This document shows, piece by piece, positions 1 through 11,974 of a DNA stretch of 64,000 bases (position 1 is its first letter; every line of letters begins with the position of its first letter). Under the pieces are notes generated by a model. The model worked only from the letters and a program-made list of their open reading frames with translations, did not search any database and had not been told where the DNA came from. The position numbers and the translations under genes were made by a program. Origin of the DNA: Antedon bifida (Eukaryota > Echinodermata > Crinoidea > Comatulida > Antedonidae); NCBI GenBank assembly GCA_963402885.1, contig OY727102.1, forward strand, positions 372,001-436,000, in the 5' to 3' direction.

Positions 1-554
1 ATTTATGTTCGACTATTTAGACATTCCATTAGAATAATTAATAATATGGCAATAGTAAAATATACTACAAGTAGTGAATTGATCTAATATGATGGTAATA
101 CGATTTAATAGATTAAGAGTTGTTTTGTATTTAGTTAACAAAAATAAGATTTCTTTTGTTAATTTGGCCTAATAATATAGTATTTGCTTATCTACATCAT
201 AGTCACTATTGACTATGTCTATACAGGTCTATACATACACTGTTGTGTTTTTACTTTTAGCACAGCAGGTAACTTGTCTCCTCCATTTTCTGATTGTATT
301 ATTCATTTTATAATAAAAGATCATGAATTGTATGAGAGTGTGCTTTTATTTTTTGTTTTAATTACAGTATAGTGTTTTATAAGCTATGTATTTTGTATAA
401 TATTAATAAGTTCTTCCCAGATATCAAAGATGTGTGCACTACTATCTCTCAACAGAGGGCGTAATCTGTAATGGTTCGCTCTTTTTAACACATGGGGAGC
501 GCCATTTATCGCACGTCACACAACACATGTTGTGTATGCTGTCTGGCCGTTAAA
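1..554. other. 5' flank of the C1orf131-like gene
   Basis: No gene is supported here. The stretch is AT-rich until about 420; a more GC-rich patch at about 420-560 sits just before the first coding exon and is the likely promoter/5' UTR region. An in-frame upstream ATG lies at 492, but its context (C at -3) is weaker than the ATG at 555 (A at -3). Confidence 0.4.
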
Positions 555-2848
555 ATGACTTCAGAAAAAGACACGTCACTATTTGACGAACATACTTCCA
601 ACCTAATTCTTAAACGTTTAAATGCTTATGGTAAATTGATAATTCAGTTATTATGTTTTGATTTCTATTGTTAATTTTTTTAAATATTATCTAATATAGG
701 ATAAACAACTGTTTTAGTGTAGGCCCCCTGGTAGTAGGCCTGACTACACTACAGTCTAGCTCGGGTCGGCGGCGGTTCAGAGCAGAGCCAGATTACTTGA
801 ATCCGGGATGTTTCGACCCAAAACGTTTTTTATTATTTAGTGGTAAATGTTATAAACAGCATCGACGTTATCATCCAGTAAATTTAAAAGAATGAACTAA
901 GGAACCAACCAATATAATCATCAGAATGTTATCATTTATTTTTAATTTATTAATAAATTAATGAAGTCTAAAAATACAAACAATGCATCATCCTCCCTAC
1001 CACCAGCATCCATCATGCCATAGTTACTGTAATGATATTTATTTTGCACTTTTTGAAAACATGATATTGAATGGCGGGCATTTAAATAATAATTAGAAAA
1101 TTTTATATGGTAGATAGTTGACCTCTGAACTGACTGAAATGAATTCACACGCAGAGCAACCAAAATGGTCCTTACCTTCATTTGATTAAATTTATTTATA
1201 GGAGATAGTTTACTTGAGGATGATTCCAGCAAAATAATAAGAAAGAAAAATGCAGTTGAAGTGGATAAAAGAAATGAGTCAAAAAAGAGAAAGAAAAAAA
1301 GATCAACTACCATGACAACAAATGATAACGATTTATTAACGCAAAAACACAAATTTACTGACTTTGACAAAGAAATTGAGATGTTCAAAGAATCGGAACA
1401 TTTTAAAAAAGAACACAAGAAGAAGAAGAAAAGAAAGAAGAAACTCAAAACACAAAAAGAAGTAGAAGTGATTGTTTTTAATGACCCATCAAAGAGAAAA
1501 CATACACAGGTATGATTAAATGTAATGACCCATCAAAGAGAAAACATACACAGGTATGATTAAATGTAATGACCCATCAAAGAGAAAACATACACAGGTA
1601 TGATTAAATGTAATGACCCATCAAAGAGAAAACATACACAGGTATGATTAAATGTAATCCCATTGTCAATTTAATAAAACTTATTAAGTTGTAGAATTAA
1701 AGAAAACACAAATTTCAATAAACATTAAGACGTCTGATGTTAGAATTAACAATAAAATATGTCATTCTCAAGCTCTTAGCTATTCTCAAAAAAAGTTGTT
1801 TTGTGTGTGAAATTTACCACTTGCTTGCACTTGCTCATTGAAATCCGGATAAATATTACTTTATAAAAACATTATCTGTGTTAGAACTATTTGCACTTTA
1901 TTTTAAAAGTTAAGTTTGCTTATTAATTCTGTACACAGGATGAAGACACGGTAGCAATGGACTCGAACACTGGCATCATGAGTTTGAAGAAAGCTAAAAT
2001 TGACGTTCATCAGTTTGGTCTCAGTGGATTTGATTACGAAGACAAAGAAAAAATGGAATTGCAACGAGCGATCAGGCTTGGTGCTCAGGTAATTAGAAGT
2101 TCTTAAGCGCTCTGTCTACACTATTAAACTAGTGTGATGTTCCAAATATGGTAGTGATATGACATCATCATGTCCATATATGGGCACATCACATTTTTCT
2201 GTTGTCACATAAAGTTTGATAGTGTAGACAGAGCTTTACACAGTTCTAAAAATTGTTTAAATATCACATGTGCCTGTTTAATGTTTAAAAAGTGCGTATG
2301 AAGATCATGTTTTATTTTTTTTTTCTAGGCACCGAAAAAAGAATATATGAATTACAAACAACTAATAGAAACTAGGAAAAAAGAGCGAGAAACTGAAGCT
2401 AGTCAAAAAGAGATTGTAAGTATGCTTTGACCTGGAGCTATTGTGATAGGACCCTGGAATCAATGCTTTGCCTTGGTAAATTTACCTTGAATTTTAACCA
2501 GTATTTTTTTTTCTCTCGCAGAACCGTAAGCTGGGAATCAAAGTAAGAAAGAATCCAGAGAAAATAGTTTTGAAGTAAGCAACATTTATGACTTGTCTTT
2601 AGAATTAATGAGAACTTAATTATTATTTTTTTTATAGTGGAAAACAAATCAAGCTAATATTAACATCTCCTATATTGATACATTTCAGGAACAAAGGATT
2701 CTGGGTAGATCCAACTCAACAACGAGGTGTTTACATTGATGGGCAAGTTGGGAAGTTCAGGAGGGGTATGCAGATTGTCTCGAAAAAAGATTTAAAAATC
2801 AAATCAAGTAAATCCAAAATGCATAAAAACAGTCATATTAAGTTATAA
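555..2848 (+). CDS. C1orf131: C1orf131/DUF4602-like nucleolar ribosome-biogenesis protein
   Basis: Six coding exons join in frame: 555-630, 1202-1509, 1939-2088, 2329-2415, 2522-2574, 2689-2848 (834 nt, 277 aa). The N-terminal half is very Lys-rich and acidic/basic patchy (KKRKKKR, KKKKKRKKK), as in nucleolar proteins. The conserved C-terminal block carries GFDYEDKEKMELQRAIRLGA, then APKKEYMNYK, KIVLKNKGFWVDP and VGKFRRGMQIVSKKDL, which I recognise as the DUF4602/C1orf131 signature. The human protein is a small-subunit processome factor (known from the family; not shown by the sequence). Start chosen at 555 for Kozak context and because the conserved part does not need the 492 Met. Exon 2 ends in a donor that is tandemly copied four times. 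Convergent with the tectonic gene, 811 bp apart. Confidence 0.85.
1479..1654 (+). repeat. 44-bp x4 tandem array spanning exon 2 donor of the C1orf131-like gene
   Basis: Four near-identical 44-bp units start at 1479, 1523, 1567 and 1611. Each contains the last 31 nt of exon 2, the donor CACAG|GTATGATTAAATG and following intron. The GT dinucleotides are at 1510, 1554, 1598 and 1642. Only use of the first donor keeps the reading frame: extending the exon reads CAG GTA TGA, an immediate stop. Confidence 0.95.
2109..2235. mobile_element. MITE family A, copy 1
   Basis: The element is a palindromic short unit: it opens GCTCTGTCTACACTATTAAAC and closes with the complement GTTTGATAGTGTAGACAGAGC, with internal ATATGGTAGTGATATGACAT and TATATGGGCACATCACAT. 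It lies in intron 3 of the C1orf131-like gene, 20 nt after the donor. No coding capacity. Same family as the copies near 27.4, 35.1, 36.4, 37.9, 41.9, 47.3, 49.7, 56.2 and 57.1 kb. Confidence 0.85.
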
Positions 2849-3659
2849 TGTTGTAAAATAAATAATAAATACAAATATATGCTATACAAGTTTTATTTTG
2901 TAAATGGTTTGTTTTTCTATTCTACAAAATTCTTATAAAAAGTACTGTATCATTTTGTTTTATTCTTCATTCCTTGTTAATTGCACAGTTTAATAAAAAA
3001 AAATAGGAATGAATATTAAATAAGAATCCTCAATAATTTGTCATACAATCATTTACTTCAGAGTAGGGCAAAACATTGACCAATTATAATCAAGGTGGTT
3101 TCTTAATTTACATATTTCAAAATAATATAAAAAGGTTTTTAAACAGGAAGTGAATTCAAAACTGACACTGACACTTCAAATATGTTGATAAAACAACTCT
3201 TTAAACATTTAAAAAGTTACCAGAAAACATTCAAACATTGATCAAAAGTTCTTTAAAATGTTAATTTTTAACAATATATTGGTTGTGGTACTACAGCATA
3301 CAGTTTCTTAATTGTACTTAACAAAGTATCAAGGCTTATAATTAAGAGAGTGAAAATTGGAGTTGTTTAAGTAAAATTTGTGCCTCAGTAGTTAATATGA
3401 GCTACACAGTTGATAATAATTGACCCTGCAGTATCTAGTCCATCACTTGTATCTGGACTCATTTGTTGTTAGCAGAATAATGTTCTGTCGCCTTGTTGTT
3501 ATATAGACATCTATCTCTGCATTAGAACAACCATTCCCTAACTTGTTTTAAACCAACTGCCTGAAAACCAGGAGGGTGCCACACCATCTACGTTTCGCAG
3601 CACCGATACCTCTGGTTTCATTAGACCGCATTTTCACATCATAGTCTCAATCTCTGATT
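2849..3659. other. convergent intergenic region with poly(A) signal
   Basis: Between two stop codons facing each other. AATAAA at 2857-2862, nine bases after the C1orf131-like stop, is the likely polyadenylation signal. The rest is AT-rich and presumably 3' UTR of both genes; no other gene is visible. Confidence 0.5.
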
Positions 3660-6600
3660 TCAGGTGCATAACAAATTAACCATCAACAATAACATAATAG
3701 TTAAGATGTGAACATGTAGTATAGAAGCTGTTGAGAGTGGGTAGAAAAAATCATTGGGCAGTTCCACTTTCCACGGGGGTATTTCAGCAAGGACAGCGTC
3801 TGGATAGGTTGAAACGTCAAGGAATGCTACCGAACTAGCTATCTCGTACTTCTGTCTTAGATTCTCAGTTCCAGCCTGGCAGTACGGTCCTACACACTGC
3901 AAACAAAAATTACAAGTTCTGCTTATATCCTTTTTACTCTTATAAATCAATAAATAAGACGGTATTACACGGAGTACAATTTCACTCTCATGTACTGTAG
4001 ATAGACATGGAAATCGACCATTTTAGTTCACAATGATTTTGCTTCTTACCTGGTATGTAAGTTTACCCGGAATGAATGTGTACTTAACTCCAACAATTTT
4101 AGCTTGTGGATTAGCCAATGAACCAATATTAGCATACAGAATCTCAATGCTTAAAGACAGAATGACATTATCACATTGTCCTGCCACGATGCTCTAGAAA
4201 ATGAAGGAAGTTTACAGTAAAAAGTCAAACTTGATTGTGACTTAATTCACTAATTTCAAAGATCAAAACATCAAATACACTACTCAAAATAAAAGCTACT
4301 AGTGTATTTCTGATACCAATAATGGTAAAAGCTATAGGTATTTGACTAAGTAATAACCTTAACATAATTCAACCAATCAAGACAAGGGTGGATGATGATC
4401 CATTGCGTCATGATTGGTCAATTTACTTGCATTAAAAATGAACTTCTTACTGTGGGTTCAGCAACCGGTTCTTGGATAATAACTGGAACCCAATCTCCTA
4501 CAATTCCCACATCAGAATTGCCAAACATTGCAACATACATAGATTGTGGCATTTCACCTGCAAGTGCTTGCTTTGCTATGGCATTTATTGCAGTACAAGC
4601 CTCAGTGACATCAGAGAACGATACACTGAAATAGAAAATGGTAAAAAGATAGTTGCCTTGCCTCACTGACATCTGAGAACGATAACACTGGGAATAGTCA
4701 ACAGATAGTACAGTTAGTAATGTTTAATTCAACCATTTATCCTTAAAATGGTTGGCAAAGGGGTGACAAGAACACTCAAGTACAATTACATAAGTACGAA
4801 ATAAAACGTAATTACTACGTTTCCAAATGAAATTATTTGAGAATTTAGAAAGAACCTAACCTTATAAGGCAACCTGATCGAATATCCTCTCCAAAGACAA
4901 CCGGTATTCTCGAGTCTGGATCTGAAGAGCAAGTTCCACTTGCTGTAGCGGTCACCACTGTCATACGATTATAGCGGTCTTCACTTAATGATATTGCATA
5001 TGTAATTAATGTTAGTTAAAGACAAATTATAAAAAAAAGTAAAATCCTTTGGGACACCCTATTCAGGGACACTTGTCCACAGTCCTAAAAAGAAAACTTC
5101 AAATATTATTGACAATTAAATGTTATCTAAAACCAAAAAAGTCAAATTTAAAATTCATTATTCAACTTGGATGGCAAATTAAATTTCAATCAAATTTTAT
5201 GCTTAACTGTTTGATTTTGATGCATTGTTTCTCCTGGATGTAGTTGTTGCTGCTTGCATAACTATACTTTTATTCAGAACCCAACACAATTTACCCTTAA
5301 TACTGTAGGAGTGTGTCCCCTGAAATGGTGTTGGCGTTACATACTGTATGTATAATGAAACTGAATACATTTTAAAGTAAAGGATATTTGACGTAGACCT
5401 CCTCGGTACCCTCATCTACACTTTCTTCATACGATGTAAGATTACCAGCAATAAGTGGTTCACCAATCACGTACCCGGGGTTACCACTCCTAGCAAACAC
5501 ATCCTCTTCATCAAACTGAAAGATAAGTATTTATTAGTATTTTATATTCACCTTCCTTGCCTTCCCCAAATAACTTATTTTATTTCAAGAATTATGAAAC
5601 AATTTACTAAAACAAATGATAACTTTTTAAAGCAAGAAATTACATTTTGTTTAAATCGGTAATCAGATTTTACAAATAACTTTTTTTTAAATATTTTAAT
5701 GACTGGTTAATAAACAGAAATATTGGTTTAGTAAACTAAGCTTATATGGCATGCAAACCAAAGAAGAACGAACATAAAATATTGATTCAGTAAACATACC
5801 TTCACAAAGCTTGTTGAGAACTTTTGTAAAAGTGGAAAACTTTCAGCATTCACAGTTGATAAAACAAACAACACTTCAGCATCAACTATACCATCAGTGG
5901 CATTATGGGTAATGGTATAAAGAACTTCTGTCACGACGTTGCTACAAGTCTCTGTAACATTGTTGTATGTCGGCGTTTGAAAAGATGAAATATTACAGGA
6001 AGTGCGTATATCAAGAAGATTCTCGCAAAATGATGGCTGCGCCAATCGAATCGGAACAAACTCTTCTCCGGAGTACAAACTTGGAGTCGTACTTGGTGTC
6101 TGCGTCGATGCGTTAACCTTGGGAGCGTCTGTTGTCACAGGGAAAACTGTTGTCAAATTATAATCTGTTACATTTACAAACATATCTCGAATATAGGCTG
6201 GTACCTAAAATCAAAATATAACACAAAAGCAAATTAAGTTTGTCCTGAAATGGATTCCTTATTTCAGCAGGAAAAGTTTTTTCAAAAAATGTACAACTGA
6301 CCAATGAAAAGTTTAAAAGAAATTTACAACTGACCAATGAAAAGAAATAAAACAAACTTTTTTTAGTGAATATAAATAATTGCTCTATAAATTCCTTAGC
6401 AAGCAAAAAGATATAAAAAACAAACGACTTACAGCGACAATCTTAATTTCATTGTAGTACGAGTAACTCGACAAAGAGGGCAGTGTTTGGCATTCTGTCG
6501 CAAGGTCGGTAACCGTACGAACGCACTCTGTGTTTTCATCAACTAAGTATCCTGTTGAAACAAACAGGGTGTTGTACAGATTTCTTTGAATGAATAAATT

Positions 6601-9465
6601 TACCTTGAATGATTATCGTACATTGAATATGATATAATGTTACTTACTGGCAGGGTTGTTATCAGTACAAGCATTGGTGACAAGCAAAGCTGGTAGACCA
6701 AGGTACCCCAGAGCAATTCCTTTAACTCCCTCAAATAACGTGTAGATTTTATCACCATACTTTAACAATAAAAAAAATATCCATTCATAAACATTCATAA
6801 TATAATACAGGAGTCTAATGTATAGTATGAAAAGTCCTATTAAATAATCACTGAGGCGTGCTATTTCTTATGCTTCAGAGGGTACAGTAAAGTACAGTAC
6901 AAATATTAAATATAAATTATGATATTATAATACATGACAAGTTTCAAGTTTTCTGTTGATTGTAATGCTCAGCACTTAGATACGCCCTGTATTTTTTGCT
7001 ATATAAATTGAACATTATTATTATTTCCATACTGTATGAATCCCAAAGTAGCTGAATGTATTGCCCATGGCAATAAAACTTTGGCTAGCCTGGGTAAAAA
7101 TAATCTTGCTATTGAGCTTGAGATTGGACGGCAAGAATATTAACCACCAAGCTACTATACCACATTGGTTTCAAGGAAGACTTACCCTATAGTAATCACA
7201 AGGAAGACTTACCTTATAGTAATCACCAAATGTTTCATTAGTTTCTGATTGTTTAGCAAAGTTATAAGATCCATATTCTGTAACAAGTTCATCAAAAGTG
7301 TCAATACTGTCCACTGTATCTGGAACTGTGTAATAATTACGATCTTCATCTGAAGAAACAAAACATAATTCAAGTAGTTGAGAATTAAAACAGGAACAAT
7401 GTATATTAAAGCTATAATATGGGCACAGCTCTGGTAGTGGTAGAACAAGAAGATGGATGTCCAGTGTACACATTTGGATTGTGTGCACTTTTCATGCAAA
7501 CTTCCATTATTTCTATCTATCTATCTATCAAAGTTACAAATATGTTCAAATAGTGTACAATATTGTGTGTATTTTGTTGTGATGCTCTTTTTAAAATGTT
7601 GTGATACCAGACAACTAAATAATAAATACTGAGCACTATAATAAATCATTCATTCATTCTTACTGCAGTTAGATTCTACAATAAGAAAAGATAATGCTGT
7701 GCAATATGATTCTGATTTTATTTATTTGTTTTTTACCATATTTTAGATTTGTTTATTATTGTTGTGATTGCGCTTGCCTTGTATACTTTTTAAACGTTTT
7801 TTAAGAAATTGTATTACCACAAATGAATTTGAAATAATACAATTGTATTGTATTGTATGATTCTTACAGTTATCTGTATAAATACAGAATAGGCCGCCAA
7901 CAGTCTCTGTTGTTACTTCGTCATTGTTGATGTTGTAAATTGTTTCTTTTGAGAAACAGACTCTATCTTCATTGCTAAAAATTATAAAGAGAAATTTTAA
8001 AGAATAGTAAGAATGTGAAAAAGATATTATTTGTGAAAAATGTTATATAATTTCATTTGCAGGACTTTTTGAGGGCGCTACTCAAATTACAATACACAAA
8101 ATTAGACACCATTGGGCTGGCTCAAAAGCTCTGGTCAGGCAGATCCATGCTTCACCTTTGACCGCTAAAATAAAATTACTTTTTTGACATCTACTTTTTA
8201 CAGACTAAATCATATTAATACCATATATTAAAAATATTATGTTAGCGCTCCTTCGTTAAAAAAATCCTAGATCCGTCCCTGGGACTGGAAAAGTTTGGTT
8301 TTCAGATTTTTCATTCTCAAAGGGAATCTAAGTGACTGATGGAATTTTATATTTTTAACCATGTTATATAGAATCATGTGAAAATGGTCTTTTACCTTAA
8401 ATCTTGATTGTTACAGAAACTGAAGGTAGAGATATCATCAGCAGAACAATCTGAATCACAACAACAATTCACATCGCAAGCATTGCCAGTCAAATCACAA
8501 GTACATGGCCCAATATCTACAGAATCAAAACAGATATTAAATATATAATGGCCAGTAACAATAAAAATAAAACTATTTTTCATTAATAATATTAAACAAG
8601 AAATATTTCTTACAAAAAACGCTGCTCGACATTTTAAAATTAATCGTTGTTCTTTCTTCAGATATATATTTATGATTAATTATTTGCAAAAATATGGTCA
8701 ATTTTTAACTTTAATGTGCTGTGTGTGTGTGACCTCAACCTGTTGCCATGCAACTGAATACCCTCCAGAGACAACATGACTTCACGGCCGCGTACAAGTG
8801 AGAAAATTCTTCCCAGTCTGTTGATTCGCGTCAACCAATCAAAGGGCGAGAATCTAAAATCGTTCAACCGTGAGCGCTCATAGACTCTCTTTTCACAGAC
8901 ATTTTTTGGGTCCAGCAGCTAGGATCTATAAATTATAGTTGAGTTTACAAAGTCGCAAAACTGTCGGCCTTAGATACTATAACTGCTGCTTGCTTTAGCT
9001 TCTGAATGAGTAGTCCTCATGGGACGTGGCTGGCTAGAGAGCAGCAGCGTGACAGTGAAAATACAAAGATTAAGAATATAATATAACATTGATCATTAGC
9101 CTTATAGGTGCTCAAGGCAATAATAATAGTAATTACTAACCCGTATTTGCTTGTATTGTACTGTATTCTATAGACATTTCTTCAGGCCTAGTAGGTGTTG
9201 TCTGTTGTTGTGGGTCGACGGGCTCCGGGACCGAGGTCGTTTCTCCGCCAGCAGTATCGGTCGTTGGCTCATCGGTGGTTGGCTGGTCACTCGTCATGCT
9301 AGGCTCAACTGTCGTAATATTGGGATTATCGGTACTATTTGTAGTTGAATTCATGTTCTGACTATTTACTAACAAAATAAACGTACATCCTAGGCTTATT
9401 ACCAATAAAAGTAATTCAGGTATGCCTAGGTTTTGCTTCGCCATAGCGACGCACTTTTCCCACAA
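3660..9465 (-). CDS. TCTN: tectonic-family transition-zone glycoprotein
   Basis: Twelve exons on the minus strand join in frame: 9465-9141, 8516-8396, 7974-7868, 7349-7213, 6759-6648, 6551-6433, 6204-5800, 5515-5410, 4978-4861, 4625-4451, 4193-4050, 3896-3660 (2106 nt, 701 aa). It has an N-terminal signal-anchor-like hydrophobic run (LLLLVISLGCTFILLV), a Thr/Ser/Pro-rich linker, the Cys cluster CDLTGNACDVNCCCDSDC (about residues 113-130) and RSGNPGYVIG (about 450-460), both hallmark tectonic motifs, then FGNSDVGIVGDWVPV and a C-terminal hydrophobic tail (about 682-701) suiting a membrane anchor. The length matches tectonic-2 (about 700 aa) better than tectonic-1 or -3, but I cannot assign the paralogue. 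Tectonics act with MKS proteins at the ciliary transition zone. The exon 8/9 joint uses a weak donor (GAGG|GTACCG) chosen because only phase 1 stays open. Confidence 0.88.
4600..4690 (-). repeat. duplicated acceptor/exon 10 start in tectonic gene
   Basis: On the minus strand the exon 10 start, CAG|TGTATCGTTCTCTGATG (exon edge at 4625), has an imperfect copy about 60 bp upstream in the intron, CAG|TGTTATCGTTCTCAGATG, running on into GTCAGTGAGGC against exonic GTCACTGAGGC. The copy has its own AG and about 30 nt of exon-like sequence with an inserted T that shifts the frame. Confidence 0.85.
7173..7226 (-). repeat. 27-bp x2 duplication of tectonic exon 4 donor
   Basis: Two adjacent 27-bp units (7173-7199 and 7200-7226). 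On the minus strand each reads GTGATTACTATA, then AG or GG, then GTAAGTCTTCCTT, so the donor and the last 14 exon bases are copied once into the intron. The genuine exon edge is at 7213; the intronic copy has AGG|GTAAGT. Confidence 0.9.
8220..8285. repeat. fragment of interspersed repeat ending GATCCGTCCCTGG
   Basis: The stretch TTAGCGCTCC followed by AATCCTAGATCCGTCCCTGG in a tectonic intron resembles 62247-62455, where TTAGCGCTCCC precedes AATCCTGGATCCGCCCCTG. Two partial copies of one dispersed repeat; type not identifiable. Confidence 0.4.
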
Positions 9466-9734
9466 AAAAGAAAAATGTTTGTAAACAACCGATAGAGATT
9501 GAATTGAGAGAGGTATATTCAGAACGTCATTCTGACGACTGGAGCATTCTCTACTTCTCTACGGAGCGCCATTTATGCCTTTATTAACTTCAGAAATAGA
9601 AATAGTACTACGGTAAGCGTAAGTAGATCAGCTATCTTCCTATTCTTTATAATAGAAAATAATTAAGGTAATGAATTATTCATGATTTCTGCCAACGTTC
9701 GTCCTGGAAAAAAAAAATACGCCTACGGTAACTG

Positions 9735-10010
9735 GTCCAGTGGATCAAATTTGGCACCGGTGGAGCACAGTGATATAAAATAGAAATAAGTCACTAATTT
9801 AAATATATTTTCGTATGTTAATAACACTGTGCTCAAGTGGACCCAATTTGGCACAAGGAGAGCACAGTGATATAAAATAGAAATAAAATCACTAAAATGT
9901 TATATCTCATTCGTATGTTAATACACTGTGCTCAAGTGGACCCAATTTGGCGCCAGTGGAGCACAGCGATATAACAGAAATAAAGTCACTAAATGTTAAT
10001 ATCTTTTCGT
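9735..10010. repeat. left subterminal array of the 5.8 kb element
   Basis: Three units of roughly 110-125 bp. Each has GTGGACCCAATTTGGC (first copy varied), GGAGCACAGTG, ATATAAAATAGAAATAA, GTCACT and ends ACACTGTGCTCAAGTGG. AGCACAGTG and CACTGTGCT are complements, so each unit is itself bounded by a 9-bp inverted repeat. The same unit lies inverted at the right end. Confidence 0.85.
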
Positions 10011-10313
10011 ATATAACTATTTTTTTTGTAGTTTTTTTTAAGTCGCCTCCATGTATAAACATTTAGCACTACAAACACTACTGATTTCAATATGGTACTA
10101 TATAAAAGAATCATTACAAAATATGATTTATAATTTTTCTTTCGGTAATAAAAAAAAGTGAAATAGATTGAATCATGGTTTTGGTATTTGCCTCTTATAT
10201 ATACAAATATATTTTATAAAAAAATAATATATGACGTATAAATGCATACACATTATGTTGACCATATTCTAGAAAATAATGTAGCGCTTATTAAATAATA
10301 TAAAATTATACTT

Positions 10314-10535
10314 TAAAGATGTATTATCCCCCAAAGACATGAACAATGAAAATTACTAAAATCAAACTTTCCGTAGAAAGAAAAACTCCAAAACAATGTT
10401 TTCACCTATAAAAAGACAAAATAAACGGTTAAATTCAACCAATTTGACTATTTTTGCTTTAAATGTTTTCAGGTAAATTTTTTTTTTCCGAGTATTAAAA
10501 AAATTTTTTTTTTCCGGGAGACAATATATCTTTAA
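10314..10535. mobile_element. MITE family B, copy nested in the 5.8 kb element
   Basis: Starts AAAGATGTATTATCCCCC and ends with the complementary GACAATATATCTTTA. The core has AATAAACGGTTAAATTCAACC and TTTTCAGGTAAATT, shared with copies at 49.99, 52.84, 30.2 and 18.1 kb. No coding capacity. Confidence 0.7.
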
Positions 10536-10809
10536 ATAATACGGTACTTTAACTTCAATCTTTAGATTCGATTGTGAACGGTATATGTAATATGATGCAT
10601 TTATTTGTAAATGTGTTCTTTCATATTAATTGGTCTGGTTTTATTATATATTAACCCACCATATTATATTATGTTTTTTATTCACTAATGTGTACAATGA
10701 CTGTAGCCAAATGATGTATATAGTATTGGTGCTCTTTCTTTGGCTACGGTACCCTAGGGGGAAAAGAGCGTTTTAGACCAGTCACAAACACCTATACACA
10801 AGGTTGTGG

Positions 10810-11060
10810 TAGGCGTAAGTTGATTGATGGAATGTTTGTGAATATTTATTACGTTTAATCATGTGACACGTCATCATAACGAGGCGGTCATTATAATGTG
10901 TGCGCATTGTCCTCGTTCGTTTAAAAGGTGCGGACATTGACTATGTAGGCCAATAGAATGTGGATATCCGTAAGTTGATTGGTGGAATGTTTGTGAATAT
11001 TTGAAGACGTTTGTCATGTGACACGTCTTCATAACGAGGCTATCATTCATAGGCGTATAC
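10810..11060. repeat. about 100-bp direct duplication
   Basis: GTAAGTTGATTG(A/G)TGGAATG, TTTGTGAATATTT, and CATGTGACACGTC(A/T)TCATAACGAGGC occur at about 10816-10890 and again at about 10971-11042. Lies inside the 5.8 kb element. Confidence 0.75.
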
Positions 11061-11409
11061 GTACGCAGTGACGGTGTGCGTTTATACACATCAACAAGTG
11101 TATACGTACGGACATTGAATGTGTACACGTGAGAATGTGTGTATACGCTTAAACCTACTACATACAGAAAATGTGTAATATATTATATTATACAATTATT
11201 ACAGGTTTCAGGTGATGTATTATTTCTTAGAATGACTTCCAAGGAATTGTAATAAAAGTTTTTACGAGATAATAAAAGAAGAGAATTAATGAATTATTAT
11301 TTTTAAAGTATTGTTACATCGATTAAGCATATTTGAATACCTACCTTACATGTTCGACAATACAGTGTCACATATCTCTCTTTAAAAAAAAAAAAATATT
11401 CATAAAAAA

Positions 11410-11495
11410 AAAATATTCGTTGAGGTGGTTCGAACCCCAGCCGATAGCACTCAAACCTGAGCATTACCCGTTACGCCACCAAGTACATGAATGAC
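11410..11495 (-). repeat. tRNA-like (A-box/B-box) fragment
   Basis: On the minus strand GGTGGCGTAACGGGTAATGC and GGGGTTCGAACC resemble the internal polymerase III boxes of a tRNA, but the T stem is imperfect. A related fragment (GAGGTTCGAACCCGGGCC, after the same ATATTCATAAAAAAA leader) lies at about 13135-13190. Probably SINE-derived rather than a tRNA gene. Confidence 0.5.
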
Positions 11496-11580
11496 AAGCT
11501 GATAATAGTCTATTTATACGTGTATTACGTAATTCATCATTACGTCATAAATATCCTATTAATCTTGCTAAAACCAAAAT

Positions 11581-11842
11581 GATCAGTTAGCTCAGTCGTC
11601 TGAGCGTCGTGTTAACAACACGTATGTCGTGGGTTCGATTCCCACGCTGGTCGGTGGAATAGAGTTAAAGGCATGCGGCCACTGTGTTTGGGGTTCACAG
11701 ATCATACGTCCCCCTTTCCACCACACATCATGAGGCGACAACATCAATGCATCTGGTGATGTGGTGGGAACGACCCCAAAAGGCTGTGGCAGGGCCTTAG
11801 TGCTGAGGCAGGGAGAGCACATTTACCATCTTTTTTTTTTGG
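11581..11842 (+). mobile_element. tRNA-derived SINE with intact tRNA-Val(AAC)-like head
   Basis: 11583-11654 folds as a complete cloverleaf: acceptor GATCAGT against GCTGGTC (with wobbles), D arm GCTC...GAGC, anticodon arm CGTG-TTAACAA-CACG (anticodon AAC), T arm GTGGG-TTCGATT-CCCAC. It is followed by about 190 bp of unrelated body ending in a T run, with no terminator directly after the tRNA part, so a SINE is more likely than a free tRNA gene. Confidence 0.65.
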
Positions 11843-11974
11843 CTCTCGCAAACTGCTTCGGTGGTTTAAATTTTATGTTTAGCGCCCTCAATTTATTTTA
11901 ATATAAAAAAAAGGGATTTAATTCTCTTCGTTACGTGTTTAGAAGAGAATTAATTTTATCTCATCGTAGCTTGG

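Noticed and set aside
493..507. GAGCGCCATTTAT shared by the C1orf131-like 5' region and the 5.8-kb element ends (9563, 15243)
   Set aside because: Only 13 bp match and the core is a YY1-like word common near starts; not enough to claim a transposon-derived promoter.
942..1448. 168-aa minus-strand ORF rich in Phe/Leu
   Set aside because: It is the antisense of the Lys-rich exon 2 of the C1orf131-like gene.
11583..11654. Functional tRNA-Val(AAC) gene
   Set aside because: The cloverleaf is good but a SINE body follows directly and it lies inside a repeat-rich element; a SINE head is more likely.
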